The notes beneath the pieces were generated by a model that was given only the letters and a program-made list of their open reading frames with translations, had not been told where the DNA came from and ran no database searches. From positions 641,791 to 680,398 of the forward strand of contig MNCI01008863.1 in the NCBI GenBank assembly GCA_015680685.1: a stretch of 38,608 nucleotides of DNA, read 5' to 3'. Both the position numbers and the translations under genes were made by a program. How positions within the stretch are numbered: the stretch's first letter is position 1; each line of letters starts with the position of its first letter. This DNA comes from Gnetum montanum. Taxonomy: Eukaryota > Streptophyta > Gnetopsida > Gnetales > Gnetaceae. Of the stretch, positions 9,530 through 21,899 are shown piece after piece.

Positions 9530-11090
9530 ATATTCATAAGAGAATAGTCTTATTATGGAAGGAAGGTTTTCCAACTAATCTTATTTATGAGAAATATGTC
9601 AAGGATCTCTTTAAGGAAGGGCAAGAGTTTCATATCTTTTTTAAAAATATATGTTTGTGATGAAAAAGGATATTTATAACATTTACAAAGATGTAGCTCC
9701 TGATTACAAGAAAAGTAAGCATGATAAAATCAAAACACAATTTTGGTATCAAACCATGGGCAAATTTTTCTTTTATAACTAGGAAAAAATGTGAACATGG
9801 ATAGTCCAATAGTGATCATATTACAATCTTTTTGAATGTTGAAGAAGATGATTTGTTTTTTCCAAAATAACATTCTAGCCATGGATTTTATTTCTCCTTA
9901 GTATTTTATTTTTTCTATGATATGATATAAAGAAAGTATTGTCATATGTAATCTTCATTGTATGCATAGTTTGATCTATATCCAATCATGGAATTTTATT
10001 CATTCTACAATGGGCTTCCTATAGTATGGGTGATCTCATCTAGATGCAATGAATGTGATATTAAAGATTGCTTGTTCATATTATTCAAAAGATGCAAGGT
10101 AAAAGAGTTGAGATGGTCTATGAATGCTTTTATGCTAAATGACTTCAAAGCTAACATTAATGAAGTTAAGAATATTTTTTATTGTTAAATTTTTCTATGT
10201 GTCTAGCATGTCTAAGGGGCATGAAGAGAGAACTTATTATGTAAAGTTAGAGATATAAATGTAAGAAAGGTTATGATAACAAATTTGAACTATATTATGA
10301 ATGAATGCAATATTATAGTTGATGTCATTAAGGAACTCAATAAATTCATTGAAATATTTCAAAAAAAATTAGAGTTTTTAACATCCTTTTATATAGTGGA
10401 TGAATAAAGATAAATTTCATGAGTATCCTATATTTAAGTTATTTATTTTTATCACTTCACTTTAAATGATAACTTACAAATTTGATCTTATCTTTATTGT
10501 TGGCCATACATTTAATAGGCATGTGGGAAAAAGCATTTCATGATATTTTGCAGATCCAATAACATATAGATAATTTTGTTAAGTGGTATCATGGTTTCCT
10601 CAAAGGTAAATTCTTAAGAGATATATGTAATGGAAAGTATCGACATATTGATTCGCTAATATAGATATTGATAAGGGTATATTTATATTATTAGGATAAT
10701 GAAATAATAAAAGTTATTGAATATTTGGTAAATAGAAAAATAGATAATTTAATTAGAAATCATGTGAAAAGGTACTATAGATTAAAATGAAAACTACTTG
10801 ATAGTATTCTCAAAAGAAGATTAGTATATTGAGCATTATCAAAATAGAGTGACATGTAACACTTGGTATAAGGTCTCTAAATTTTTTTTATCTATTATTT
10901 CATATGAGTGTAAAAGGTCAATAGTAGGTCATGTTTTCAAGCATGTCATGAAGGTTTTAATAAGTTTGAAGAGAATTAGTAGTGCATACAAGTTTCTTTT
11001 TTGTGATGAATTTTATGATTCATGACTATGTTATGATCTGAATTCCTTTAGACCTCATGAGTTTTCTAGCCATGAAGACACTTCATAATT
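9530..11090 (+). pseudogene. MULE (Mutator-like) transposase with SWIM zinc finger, degenerate
   Basis: Cut-and-paste transposase fossil. Pieces in order: an N-terminal stretch (about 9530-9650, KEGFPTNLIYEKYVKDLFKE); the DDE core at 9988-10188, with GLPIVWVIS and WSMNAFMLND, where one of the expected acidic residues reads N; a Cys-x-His tract at about 10195-10260 whose Trp codons have become TAG and TGA; YHGFLKGKFL-type sequence at about 10585-10625; and a SWIM-like motif at about 10890-10970 (YECKRSIVGHVFKHVMKV), in which one expected Cys reads Phe. Multiple stops and frame changes. FAR1-related host proteins share this architecture, but the decay and repeat context favour a transposon. No terminal inverted repeats were found by eye. 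Confidence 0.65.
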
Positions 11091-13681
11091 AGTAATGATA
11101 CTAGGAATTGCTGGAGCCTTGACCAACAAGTCATGTAATATCAATTTGATCAATTAATAGGCACTACATAGGATAATGAAGAGCCTACTTGGGAAAATAA
11201 AACTCCTAAGCTAAAAAAATCCCTTGCAAATTTGGCTAGAACATTATCTACAAATGAGTATTTGGAATCTAAGATTGCATTATAATGTAATCTTGATGAA
11301 TTGATAAATGAAAAAAGACTTTCAAGATAGAATAGTCCTTCTAATATTACTAAATATGCTTCTATTTGAAAGAGTAGTAGAAAATGGTTTGTGGATGATA
11401 ACTATAGTCATGTGACATTTATCTTTCTCAATTATTTATTATTTTGAAGATTGAATCATTAATTTCATTATCCTCTTATTTCATGTAATGTCTATTTGTA
11501 GATCTAGTCAAATCTATGCTAGAGGATGAAGGTCACTCAAGCTTAAAATCCATGCATCATTAGCATTAAGAAATTTCATACTATATATATATATTATATG
11601 TTAAATGTTATACTAGTGGATGTATTACATTTAATTCTATTACTGGTTTATTCTCATTCCCATTAATGTATTTATAGTATGAACTCTCTAACCTTGAAGT
11701 ACATATGATAATGAATTTTCTTATTTGAAGCAGATTGTGTGTTTAAATTTTGAGGGACAAATTGTTATATATTATCTTAATAGAATTAACCAAGGTTTGA
11801 CAGTAACCAATGTTGAAAGATATTTATTAATTTTACTTAGGCAATATAGAGGTCTATGGGATAATTGAAAGACAAAGACTATCAAACGTTATCATATAAA
11901 TCATTAATGAAAATAACTAAATACTTGATAAACATAGTTTTTTATAAGCAATTAGACAAGTGGCCTATGATGTAGAGCACATAGGATGATGTATTACGAG
12001 CCATGTTAAAGTTGATGTATAGAGCCTAGTTATCTAAGTTATCTTGACCCAAGTGTGAGGTGCTACATCTTGCATGAATTCAAAATTTTATGTACATGCA
12101 AGTATAGGCCACGTACATTTGCATTATATTTTAGCATAGTGTTAGACGATGCACATCACATTTTCATGCAATTTTCCTAGAGACATGATTTCATTAGTGT
12201 AGAGGGGTGTGATATGATTATACACATACCAAAGGCCTTTAATTTTTTAAACTATTTAGTAGTGGGATAATATGATTTGTAGTTTTATTATTTGATGACA
12301 GGTTCTATGATTCGTAGAGGCTAGTAACCCTAATGATTACAAATAAAAAAATTAAAAAAGTATAGTTGTTTGCAACATTTCTCTTTAGAAGGATTTCATA
12401 GTGAGTGTTCGTAGAACACCATAGAGTATTCCTAGATGAGTCTTCTAGCAATTTTTAGTAGGGACAACATTTACACCTCCCTATCACCTTTACTAATAGC
12501 TTCTACATTGGTCATGCCTTACAATATATACATGTTACCACTTAGATTCATGTTCTATAGTTTGCATTTGTGTTATTAGGGTTTATTGTGCATCATGTTG
12601 GAAACATAAAGTCACAAATTTTAAGAAATAATTTTAAGATGGAGTTAAGAACATTGTTTTAAAGATGTTTCACAAGTAGTTGTAGATTTGAGGGTTTCTT
12701 TTTCATTGAATTATTGATTGTGGATTAAATGATTTAGTATATACAACTCAGCAATTTGCATTGGGTTTAGACATAGCACTAAATTATGAAACTTTTTTTT
12801 TGTTTAATTTATGTTGTGGATTTCATAGCATGTCACTTCTCACTAGGGCCTTTACCATTGTTGAGCTTAACTTAAAAATTTTCTTGTATGATTAGAATAG
12901 TAGGCTTATAGAAAATAACATTTTAGTCATACTCAAAAATAAACTGATCCTCAATTTCCATTCATGATAATTTCAATCATTTAATAAAATTTTTTAAACA
13001 ATGAATGAATATTAAAAGAGAATCAACATTGAATACTATAAATAAACATAATAATAATAATAATAATAATAACATAAAATAACTCCCATATTTTTATCCT
13101 TACCAATATATTATCAAGGCTATAAAATGACACAATGTTGCCAACACATAAAAATTGTATTATAGTTTTTATGATGGTAAACAAGACAATGCATGTAGGT
13201 AGAACAATAGTTAAACTACTCTAGTGATTGATGTGAAAGAATAATAAGAAAAAAAGTGATATATGCAACCCTAACATACACCTTAAAAAAAGGTATTTTG
13301 ATATTTGTAAAATAATAATAACATAGAATTTCTAAAACATGTGAGCAAATTATTACAATAAGAAACAATAAAATTGTATGCAAATTCATGAAACCTAAGA
13401 AATTATAAGTAATAGTCATGACTAAATTTTAACTTCATAACTCATAATATTAACAACATCTTGAATTTTAGAAAAAATTATCATGATGATCCTAACCTTG
13501 CTCTTCTTGCACCCCTCATACAAACCTGAAATTCTAAGTGGGCACTAAAGTGATTAGAACTCCCATGATCATGCTTTTATGACTAATTCGAAATTTCATG
13601 TTGATCATAATTTAGCTACTAAAAAATAATTCCTAAAAATAATCCACAAAATAATTAACCCATAGACCATAAAAAAATCAT
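11091..13681. other. AT-rich stretch without recognisable genes
   Basis: No coding frame, RNA gene or LTR end that I can support. A stretch at 11150-11280 (EEPTWENKTPKLKKSLANLA in the plus strand) looks coding and may be the tail of the MULE gene, but I cannot place it. A TAA-type microsatellite lies at about 13049-13074. Confidence 0.5.
13049..13074. repeat. (TAA)n microsatellite
   Basis: Eight to nine uninterrupted AAT/TAA trinucleotides within an AT-rich background. Confidence 0.9.
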
Positions 13682-13838
13682 TACCCAGAGCCATAGTGCT
13701 CATCATGCTAAGTAGGATCCTGGAAGGATTAGTAGATGAATGAAAGCCTAACCTCTTTGTGTGGATGCCTCTAGGATAGAATCCATGTATTTGACATGAG
13801 AGACAAGAACCTTACCATCACTCCAAATGATAGTTCCA
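13682..13838. repeat. Unidentified direct repeat, copy 2
   Basis: Second copy of the segment at 8802-8945, same orientation; see that entry. Similarity fades just after 13838 (TGATAGTTCCATG here against a diverging sequence in copy 1). Confidence 0.5.
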
Positions 13839-14889
13839 TGAATTCTCATATTAAATATTCAAATCATGAATTTTAGTTTTATAGCTATTCAAGTTTTTTA
13901 GAAGTTTGCGAAATTACTCCAAAACTAAGGTGATTCAATTCTTTTGTATATTTGTAATATTAATTAAACAAGATTATATAATTATTTTTTCTTATTTAAA
14001 AATAACATATCTTAATCTAGGAAAAATATCTATAATGATACAATTAGTAATGTATTGAATACAATTTACTTCTTTTTTGTGATAATTATTTGGATGTATT
14101 TTCCTTATTTCATAATAATAATTTATTTATCTTTAATTTAAATGAGATGGATACTTCTAATGATTAGTCCATAAGGCATTCAAGTAGGATATAGGAGTAA
14201 GGGAAGAGGAGGTAGTAGTGGCCTCAACCATAGCATACTTCATATCCTCTAGCTTATACTAGAGTAAGAACATAAGAAGAGGACTATAGGATGGAGGAGT
14301 TGATAATATGAGAGAAAAGGTTGTTGACCTTTTGGTATGTCAAAAACTTAGAAAATGCAGAATGTAAAAAATGTGTTTGTATTACCTTGTAGGTATAAGG
14401 GTAGACTAAGAGCATGATGAGATTGGGACAATAGCACAATCAAGAGCTTTCATTTATTAAGACATTAGATCAAGAGAAAGATCAAATTAAGAGTTAGAAT
14501 GAGAGCTACATTGAGATGAAAAGAAGATCTAAGACTTCAAAACGAGAGCTAAACTAGAATGAGAGCTATGTTGGGATGACAAGATAAGAGCTACGATACA
14601 AGAAGAGTCTACAAGCAAAATGAAGATGTTCTAGGGACTACCAAGATGCTAAAATATCAAAGTAATAATTCAAAGTTCAATGTGCTTATTGAAACACCAC
14701 AAAACTTTGCATGTTATAGGTAATCTTCATCATGTAGCTTTCACCCCATGAAACCCAAGGAATTTTTTTTTTGTAAATGTGAAGATTGTAATCCATAGTG
14801 GGCAATTTCACATACATTATACTTTTGAAGCTAAAAGATGCCTCATAAGTGGTTAAATCTTCATTCCCCAAGTGAAAAAAGTTACCTAG
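13839..14889. other. Intervening stretch, no gene recognised
   Basis: AT-rich up to about 14160, then purine-rich (14180-14640) with loosely repeated GAGAGCTA and AAGAGAGAT-like words (GAATGAGAGCTACATTGAGATGA at 14501 recurs at 14555 as GAATGAGAGCTATGTTGGGATGA). No protein similarity seen. Confidence 0.5.
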
Positions 14890-14913
14890 TGTCTATATTT
14901 AGGCTTTTTTTTT

Positions 14914-14932
14914 GGGAGGGAGGGGTGGGGGG
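14914..14932 (+). other. G-quadruplex motif (or polypurine tract)
   Basis: GGGAGGGAGGGGTGGGGGG after a run of nine or more T. Four G runs with single-base loops fit the canonical G4 pattern. G4 motifs are known in plant LTRs. Alternatively this is a polypurine tract placed directly before an LTR. Confidence 0.6.
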
Positions 14933-15480
14933 TCGCAGGCGATGGGATAGGGAAGAGAGTTTATACATTTTTCTATGCTGGAAATACATGTAGGGGTGTA
15001 GATTTTACCTACCCCTAGTGTGGAAGGGTGGGGGTTTTGGAAACTTTCATCTTTCAATGTGAAGACGACATGCACAACTTGGAAACCTTTCCCCTTAGTG
15101 TGGAAGTTTCTCCCTAGCATTGAATCTTCATCCCCAATGTGGAAAATTACATCACTTAGCATGGAAGCCACAAAAACCAAAACTCATCACTTCATGCACT
15201 TCAATGTTAACTAGCCACTTCAGCAAGCATGGTGGACAACTCAGTGTAGAAGATTCATCTCTAGTGTGAAAGATGTGTCTCGATTACTGTTTATAGTAAA
15301 TGGAATGGCCATGGAGGGAAGAACTTACTATGTATAGTAACCTCTCGAATTTGGACATCCATCTCACCTAAATTTGGCCACCCATCTCACCTAAATTTGG
15401 TAGCTAGTTAGTAGCCAATTTATAGCCATTTTTGCAGCCAAATCATGGCTATTTTGTATCCATTCATGGCCCAAAGATCC

Positions 15481-15492
15481 TATAAAACCCAA
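15481..15492 (+). promoter_or_regulatory. TATA box of element C LTR
   Basis: CCTATAAAACCC on the plus strand, in the same direction as the gag and protease further right. A TATA box in this setting usually marks the LTR transcription start about 30 bases downstream. Confidence 0.5.
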
Positions 15493-16252
15493 CCTCAATC
15501 CCCATTTATAGGGTTTGAAATTTTGAGCAAGTTTAGCATTATCAAGAAATTTTTGGCATACACAAAACATTATTCATAATTTCACACTTGGGGCATTCTT
15601 AGGCACTCAAGAGCTCTTGCAAGTTTTCATACTTGCATTCTTGAACCCTTGCATAGAAGCATTGTAGTCTTGAGATTTTTTTGATTTTGAGTGTCAACAC
15701 TACATTTTTGGAATTTCCAAACCCCAACATGGAGCAATTTAGCATCCAAATTCTTCACTTTTCTCATCCCTAGTAGTGACCCAATTGGCAGATTTGAGGT
15801 TGCAATAGTTGAGGAAGGTTTCATAGCATTAGGTGTGGCTTAGTACTTGGGATCATGGAACAGATCCCATTAGGTTCAATAAGCTTTGAACTCCTACACT
15901 AGTGAACCCCATTTGCTGCCCACTCAGGCATCATTTGTACAAATTTCTTGAACTTATTCTTTATTTTCTTTCTCAATAAAGTTTTAAGTTTTGGCTTTTG
16001 TGTACAAAATATATTTTTTTATCATTCGTGCATTATTTTAGATCTACTATCAATTTTTCATTTTGTTTCTTTTTTTTTTCCATTTCCACATTTTGCATTT
16101 CATAAGTCCCTAGTTGAAATGCCAGATTAGCCAAGGCATCTTGAATCCCATTTTTTCTTATGAAGGCCCTAGGGATTCGGGGTTAGGAAACTGCTACACC
16201 AAGGATCCTTGGTTTTTCCAATAATCGAGGTTTTTGGCCATAATAGTTTTTC

Positions 16253-16272
16253 TTGGCACTAGAAGGAGGGCA
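16253..16272 (+). other. Possible primer binding site of element C
   Basis: TTGGCACTAGAAGGAGGGCA resembles, with several gaps or changes, the tRNA-Arg-type site of Ogre/Tat elements, which begins TGGCGACT and ends with GGGGACA. Weak match and no confirmed LTR end beside it. Confidence 0.25.
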
Positions 16273-16654
16273 TTTGCCTAAATTTTGTAATCATATCTAT
16301 TCTTTTTGTTTCCATTTGCAAGTTTTTCCTTGATTTTTTTAGCCAATACCTTTAAAGAATTAATGTTGGGCTTTCCCCCCTTGTGACCAAAACTGTAGCA
16401 TGGAAGTTGCAAGTGGTTGGGTTTTGGCTTTTCATCGCACTTACTATGAATTTTATAGCCCAAATCTAGTGTTGATCTCTACCCCCTATTTTTCATTTTT
16501 ACTACTAAAACTTTATTCTTTAGTTTCTAAAGTGAGTGGTTCAACTCTTCCATAAGTTGGCTTTTCCCCATTTTTCCAATATGAGAAATTTGACAATTGG
16601 CTAAAACCAATTTTAGCAAAGAAACACTAACTTTCCACTTTGATTTTCAGCCTC

Positions 16655-16775
16655 CCCCTCATCAATGTTGAGGTAGGAGGTGTGAGATTCCCATCATCTC
16701 ACCCTCCTTTCTTCCCCTTTGCCATATCCAATGCGGAAGTAGTTGGGAGGTCAATGTTGGTGAGGTTTGTTACCA
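16655..16775 (+). repeat. Duplicated leader segment of element C, copy 1
   Basis: Ordered matches to 17140-17262: CAATGTTGAGG, AGGTGTGAGATTCCC, TCTCACCCTCCTTTCTTCC, GAAGTAGTTGGGAGG and TTGGTGAGGTTT. Similarity is about 75-80% by eye. Non-coding in any supported frame. Confidence 0.6.
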
Positions 16776-17139
16776 ATTTAATGACTAGACCTGATTTTAT
16801 TGCAAGATTGAAAGCCATTTTCTAGTTTTGGAAATCCAAAACTCCCAAGGAATGCAACACTACCATTACCCCCCTATAGTAGAAACCTCAGTGTGGAAGT
16901 TGCAAGTGGTGTGGGTGCTAAAACTTCACAACATCTATTGTAAATTTCTAGAATGAAGCCAGTGTGAAAGCTTTATAAAAAATTAATTTTTACTGCCACA
17001 TTTTTACCATTAAACTAACATTGGTTTCCATACTAACCAATCCTACGTTTTCCTACTTTGTGATAAAAGTTGATAGCCTACCAACACCATCTTTGGAAAC
17101 TGTCGAGTTTCCATTTTGGTCTTCAAACTTTCCCTCCCT

Positions 17140-17262
17140 CTTTCAAACATTGAAATAAAAAGGTGTGATATTTCCACTATCTTACCCCCCTTTGTTTTCC
17201 CCCTACCATACCTAGTGTAGAGGTAGTTGAGAGGGCAACTTGGGTGAGGTTTCAAATCAAAA
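17140..17262 (+). repeat. Duplicated leader segment of element C, copy 2
   Basis: Partner of 16655-16775 in the same orientation, starting about 485 bp further right. Shares the TTGGGTGAGGTTT end and the pyrimidine-rich middle. Confidence 0.6.
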
Positions 17263-17445
17263 TTTTCAATATTTTATTTTGGGTAAAGGGGTAAACCCTC
17301 CTTATCCCCCACTTACTAATTAGAGTAAGTACATCATTGTTTTGCTATTTTCCATTTCTTTAATAGTTTTTAAATTCCATTCACTGGAAGTTACTCCTAT
17401 TTTACCATTTATAGCCTATTTTAAGCCATTCTTAGCACTATAACC

Positions 17446-19560
17446 ATGTCTTTCCAAAAGTCCACAAATTGTCCTTCACCCTCACTGATGAAGAGCATAG
17501 CAAAAAAGCCATGAGGGTGTATGATCCCAAACACCATACCATCATTTCATGTAGGGGATCTTTGAGGGTCAGAGGGGAGAGTCCTAAGTTTGTAGACATA
17601 AATGAAGATTATTATAACTTCATTTATGCTAAAATATAGGTAGGCATGCTAATTTCACAAATTGAAGTTGAGGCCAAAAGAGAGTGTGAGCTCATACATA
17701 GGGGTGGGAAAGAGTACACCCCTTCAACATATGACCAAATTCCCCTTAATGACATCTATTCTAGTGTCCTAGCCTAATTGATTTCCATGGAAGAGGAAGA
17801 TGATAAGCCTAGCTTTAAGGAACAACAAGAGGATGAGGATGAATTTAAGGCAGAATATGAGCCTGAAAACATCCTAGGAGGACTGTTCCAAAAAACATCC
17901 CCCAAGGTCATAACACCTTCCTCTAATGCTTTTTTTTCTCCATGGGCATGGTGCCACCATCTTCCACTCCTTGCCATACTACGGAAAATCCCACATTGGT
18001 TATAGCCACACATCATACTTAGCCAATGTCACAAACAACTAACTATAGCACATCAATGTCATTTACAACACAGTCTCAATACATAAAACCATCAACCATG
18101 GTTTTTAGCATCATAAATCCATTAACTACTCTAAGTACAAGTAACACAAGGATCATATACCTCATTTGTCCAATTTGTGCCTCAAATACTAGCACAAACA
18201 TCTTTTTCTTTGTTTCAAATACAAGCCACAACCATAATGCAATCTCTTCCTTCCATCATGCAATCCATAATGATACCACAAGCCTCACAATAGAAATCAT
18301 AACCTTATGTATAGACCTCTTAACTTATGGGGTCACTACAAGGTTTGGATCAAGCCTTCCAAATAATCCAAAACCTATTAGAGAAGTTGAAGAGGCTTAA
18401 AGCCTCTACCACACAAACAATCAAGATTATGGACTTCTAGTAGGATGATCCCATAAGTCCTATAGTCCCACCCTTGATACTTTCTGCTGGTGTCCCCATT
18501 CCCTAATTTAGCAAATATAATGGAGGAGGTAACCCTAATTCTCACCTTGTTACCTTTTGATCTGAATGTTTACTCTTGCAGCCATGGCCTCATACCATCA
18601 TAAGGATTTTCCATATGTTTTTGACTGGGAAAGCACTTGATTGGTATCTTGCATTTCCTAGAGGATCCATATCCTCTTTAGAGGATTTATTAGCCTATTT
18701 TTTCAACTACTTCAACTATAACTTGAAGCTTGACACAATGCTTGACCAACTCATGAAGGTTAAGCAAGGGTCCTTAGAACCCATACAAAAATTCATTCAG
18801 TGGTGGAATGGATTGTGGAATGAAATACCAAATCCTATATTCAAAGCCCACTTGTTAGCAATATTCAATGGAGTAGTTAATGACTTCATTAAGTCTAAAA
18901 TCTACTATCTTGATCCATGGTCTCTTAGCTAAGTGTTCTTGCAAATTAAAAATTTAGAGGATGCCACAGAGTCCAGTCATGATTCGGCCTATATAGCATA
19001 TAAAAATCAACACACTCAAAGAGACAAATAAAAGATCAAGAAAATCAACACTACCATAGCAAATATAACCATGAAAACAAATATCATGAACCAAGGGCTC
19101 AAGGGAAATCTAGCCAAGGCCCTCACCAATGACTGTAATAACCAACTATCAACTTTTGGGACCACTACATCGACAACAAGTAGACCTAATTTTGAAAGGA
19201 AGGATAGCTCTAAATGCACTATGTTTCCATTAAAATCATATGAGCTTTTAGGCCAACTATTAAGAAGTGGATGCATGCAACAAAAATAAATTACCAAAGC
19301 CACTTGAAAGAAAAATAAGTGACTATGTGAAATAACCAAAGATCCCACTTGGGCAATGAAGGATGATTCCTAGTTGCCTAGATAGTTCAAGCTAGTCTAC
19401 TTCTACCATTATCATCAACTACCTAGTCATGATATAGAATTCTACCTTGTGCTAAAGGATGACCTTCAAAGAATGATAGATAGAGGAGAATTGATCGTAG
19501 ATGCTCCTAGCCCAGTTTAACCACAAAACTAGTTGATGTAGATCTACAAAGACCTATTGA
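17446..19560 (+). pseudogene. gag: gag of element C (Tat type), degenerate
   Basis: Structural polyprotein with three recognisable parts. First, an N-terminal region from the ATG at 17446. After a one-base shift near 17488, it stays in one frame to about 18005 with two stops (TAG at about 17638, TAA at about 17774), and includes an acidic tract (MEEEDDKPSFKEQQEDEDEF). Second, the capsid at 18490-18932, with FSKYNGGGNP, TGKALDWYLAFPRGSISSLE and MKVKQGSLEPIQ, typical of plant Tat gag. Third, a C-terminal part at 19200-19560 with YELLGQLLRSG and, at about 19400-19500, a nucleocapsid-like YHYHQLPSHD...RMIDRGELIVDAPSP tract. There the knuckle's Cys residues appear replaced by Tyr and Phe. Stop codons break the frame throughout; the middle (18010-18490) is poorly readable. 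Confidence 0.75.
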
Positions 19561-19935
19561 ATGTTAATGATAGCCCCTATTTTATTTTAGCTTTCAACAT
19601 AAATGATAATTGAAGACCTTTAAGAGAACCATTTATGATTTAAGTACCTCTCTAAAATGAAAGGGCTTCTTTGGCTTTCCATAGCTCAAGATCCTCCTTC
19701 ATGACAAGAGTACCATCACAAATGCCTCCAAGGAAATATTTTTTCATCAAGGTCTCTAAACCCAATACAACCCAAACTGCTGTAGCCCAACCAACTATAC
19801 AATGAGCCCCTATGGTGGCCAATGCTACTACCTCTTCCTTATAGTTAACTGCTAACAACCAAAAAACTACAACCAAACAAAGGAAGAGGCAAAAGAAAAA
19901 TCCTAACAACAAGGGAGAAAAATATAATCCTAAGC

Positions 19936-20580
19936 TTGTATGGCCTAATCATGACTTCAACCACACATCTTGAGGTGCTAGTTAAAATGTTGACCTCCAT
20001 ACCAATTAGTGAGGATATTCATGCTAATGAGAAAGCCATTCATACAATGATGATTCCTCCCTCACCAGGGGAGAAGAAGTCAACACCCTTAGCATTTTTT
20101 GATAGTGAAATTAAGGTTAATCTCTAGAATTGTGAAGTGGCTACAATCCCTTTATTCATAACCATACAAATAGAACAATTTAAAATACATCAGGTGCAAG
20201 TTGATGATAGAACTATAACCAACATCATCCCATGCACCATCATTGAACACCTGGGCTTAACTAAGCCAGTATAACCTACAACCATTGTAGCTCTTAATTC
20301 CTTCAATATATCAAGAGTTTCCATCAAGGGGTCTATATCCTTGGATTTTTTAGTTGGAGAAAAATTCCCTACAACCGTAAAATTCTTAGTGGTGGAAGAG
20401 ACACCAGGATTCAACTTGATCCTGGGAAGACCTTGATTGGCTTAGTTACAAGTTGTGTCCTCGCCCATCCATCAAGAAATTCACCTTCTTTATGAGGGAG
20501 GTGAAATCATCATTCATGGTGATAACATGGTTCCCTTATTTGTCAATAATATAGACATAGAATAGGGGTCCAAAGTGGAG
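19936..20580 (+). pseudogene. Aspartic protease of element C, degenerate
   Basis: Retroviral-type protease that would mature the polyprotein. A pre-protease linker (19936-20125) carries a Tat-type motif around LVKMLTSIPISEDI. The protease follows in the same frame after one TAG: VQVDDRTITNIIP at about 20190 sits where the active-site D-S/T-G is expected, and FNLILGRP at about 20410-20433 is the conserved end. The active-site triad reads D-D-R, so the enzyme would be inactive. Gag lies 5' and a linker of about 370 bases separates them. No reverse transcriptase follows: the frame dissolves after about 20640 and region 20640-21500 holds no pol domain. Confidence 0.7.
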
Positions 20581-20639
20581 CTTCAAGGAGAAGCTCCTAG
20601 CCATGAAGAGCAAAACCCAGGATAGCCAATGATGACAAC

Positions 20640-21590
20640 GATAGGCAACAAAATACATTATGGGATGAAATACCTTTTAACATCGTAAGAGAAGGGGACA
20701 ACAAATACAAGCTTATGTAGAGTAGGCCTTACTCACTCTCTAATCTTGCAAAGATTAGGAAGAATCTACACAAGTTCACCTTAACCTTACCATGCCCCTA
20801 TGACTAAATGCATTGATGGCCAAGTAGCCTTACTTTTCTTTTGCAATTCATTATATATTTATTATTTTATGCATATATCCTAAGTTTTTTTGCATTTTTT
20901 CCTATTTACTATAGCCTTTCTTATGATTGAAAAAGCCTCATAAATATACATCTCTCTCATACCACGTCTACTAAGATGTTAAAATGGCACTCCATCTGTT
21001 AAGATGTTAAACTTGCACTACAGTCCACTAAGACTCTAAAATGGTGATATGGCCTACCGTGACCTTAAACTGGCAAAAAAATATAACCTATGCTCATGAT
21101 GACCTAAAACTATAAAATTTTGCTTTTATTATTATAATTCTTTTTGTTTAGCATCGATTGAATGTTATAACCAAAAACATCAACATAGTCGTTTTCAATG
21201 TTCACTACTACTATAGATGCATATAGTAAAAAATAAAACGAAAATTTAAATTTAAAGTTAAAATTTCCATAACATACATAGCCATGGCCACACTATGTGG
21301 CAAAAATTTCAAAGAATAATAATCATCTATAACATAGTCTTGGCTAATCATAGCCATCAACGTAAAAACAAAAAACAAATAGCCAACATGCTAAACTAAA
21401 GGAGGTTGCTGAGTAGCATCTAGAGGAGGAAGTGGTGGGTCATTTCCACTCTCACTGTTGGGGCTACCAATGTCTCTTGATGCTTGAAATTCAACAACAT
21501 ATAGCTAGTTAGTAACCTATAGCCAAAATCATAACTTAAAAAATGACTAAAACATAAAATATATCAAACCTATGGAGATTCCATATCCAT
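20640..21590 (+). other. Post-protease spacer of element C with short repeats
   Basis: No gene recognised. Between 20955 and 21110 a degenerate tandem array repeats the word CTAAGATGTTAAAATGGC about every 30-40 bases, roughly five copies, with the later ones decayed. The rest is AT-rich. Confidence 0.5.
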
Positions 21591-21899
21591 TAATTTCAAG
21601 GATAGATGAGGAAGGCCTTCCTCCAAATGATGGAGGATCTCATCCTCCATCATGTTGACCTAGCCAACATCCCAAAGATCAATGCCAAGAAAAATGCCAA
21701 TCCTATCTATAGGAGTCTAAGTGGGAGGCGTATGGGTAGTAGAAACTATAGAGGTTTCACCTGCAATAGTGATAATATAAAGGGTAGGGGATTGCTTCAC
21801 CTTAAAAGTACTTTCAAAAATTTGATATGCACTCTCCACTTACATCCCCTAAATGAACAACTCTCTCTTGCATTGTTCAACTGACTCCTCCTTGAGCCC

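Larger units (their letters stand above)
14890..16252 (+). repeat. Putative 5' LTR of element C
   Basis: Contains repeated TAGTGTGGAAG-type words (15017, 15096, 15151, 15243, 15262), a TATA box at 15483-15489 (CCTATAAAACCC) and a leader-like stretch. A possible primer site follows at 16253. Borders are not proven because the matching 3' LTR is truncated by element B. Confidence 0.4.

Noticed and set aside
8802-13838. Direct repeats as LTRs of an element containing the MULE gene
   Set aside because: No TG...CA borders, primer site or polypurine tract found; a MULE would need inverted ends.
14890-16252. Exact LTR borders for element C
   Set aside because: No TG/CA pair with matching target duplication could be confirmed; the partner LTR is cut by element B.
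19016-19348. Minus-strand 110-codon hydrophobic frame
   Set aside because: It is opposite the C gag C-terminal region, which is recognisable in the plus strand; hydrophobicity arises from reading Lys/Asn-rich codons in reverse.
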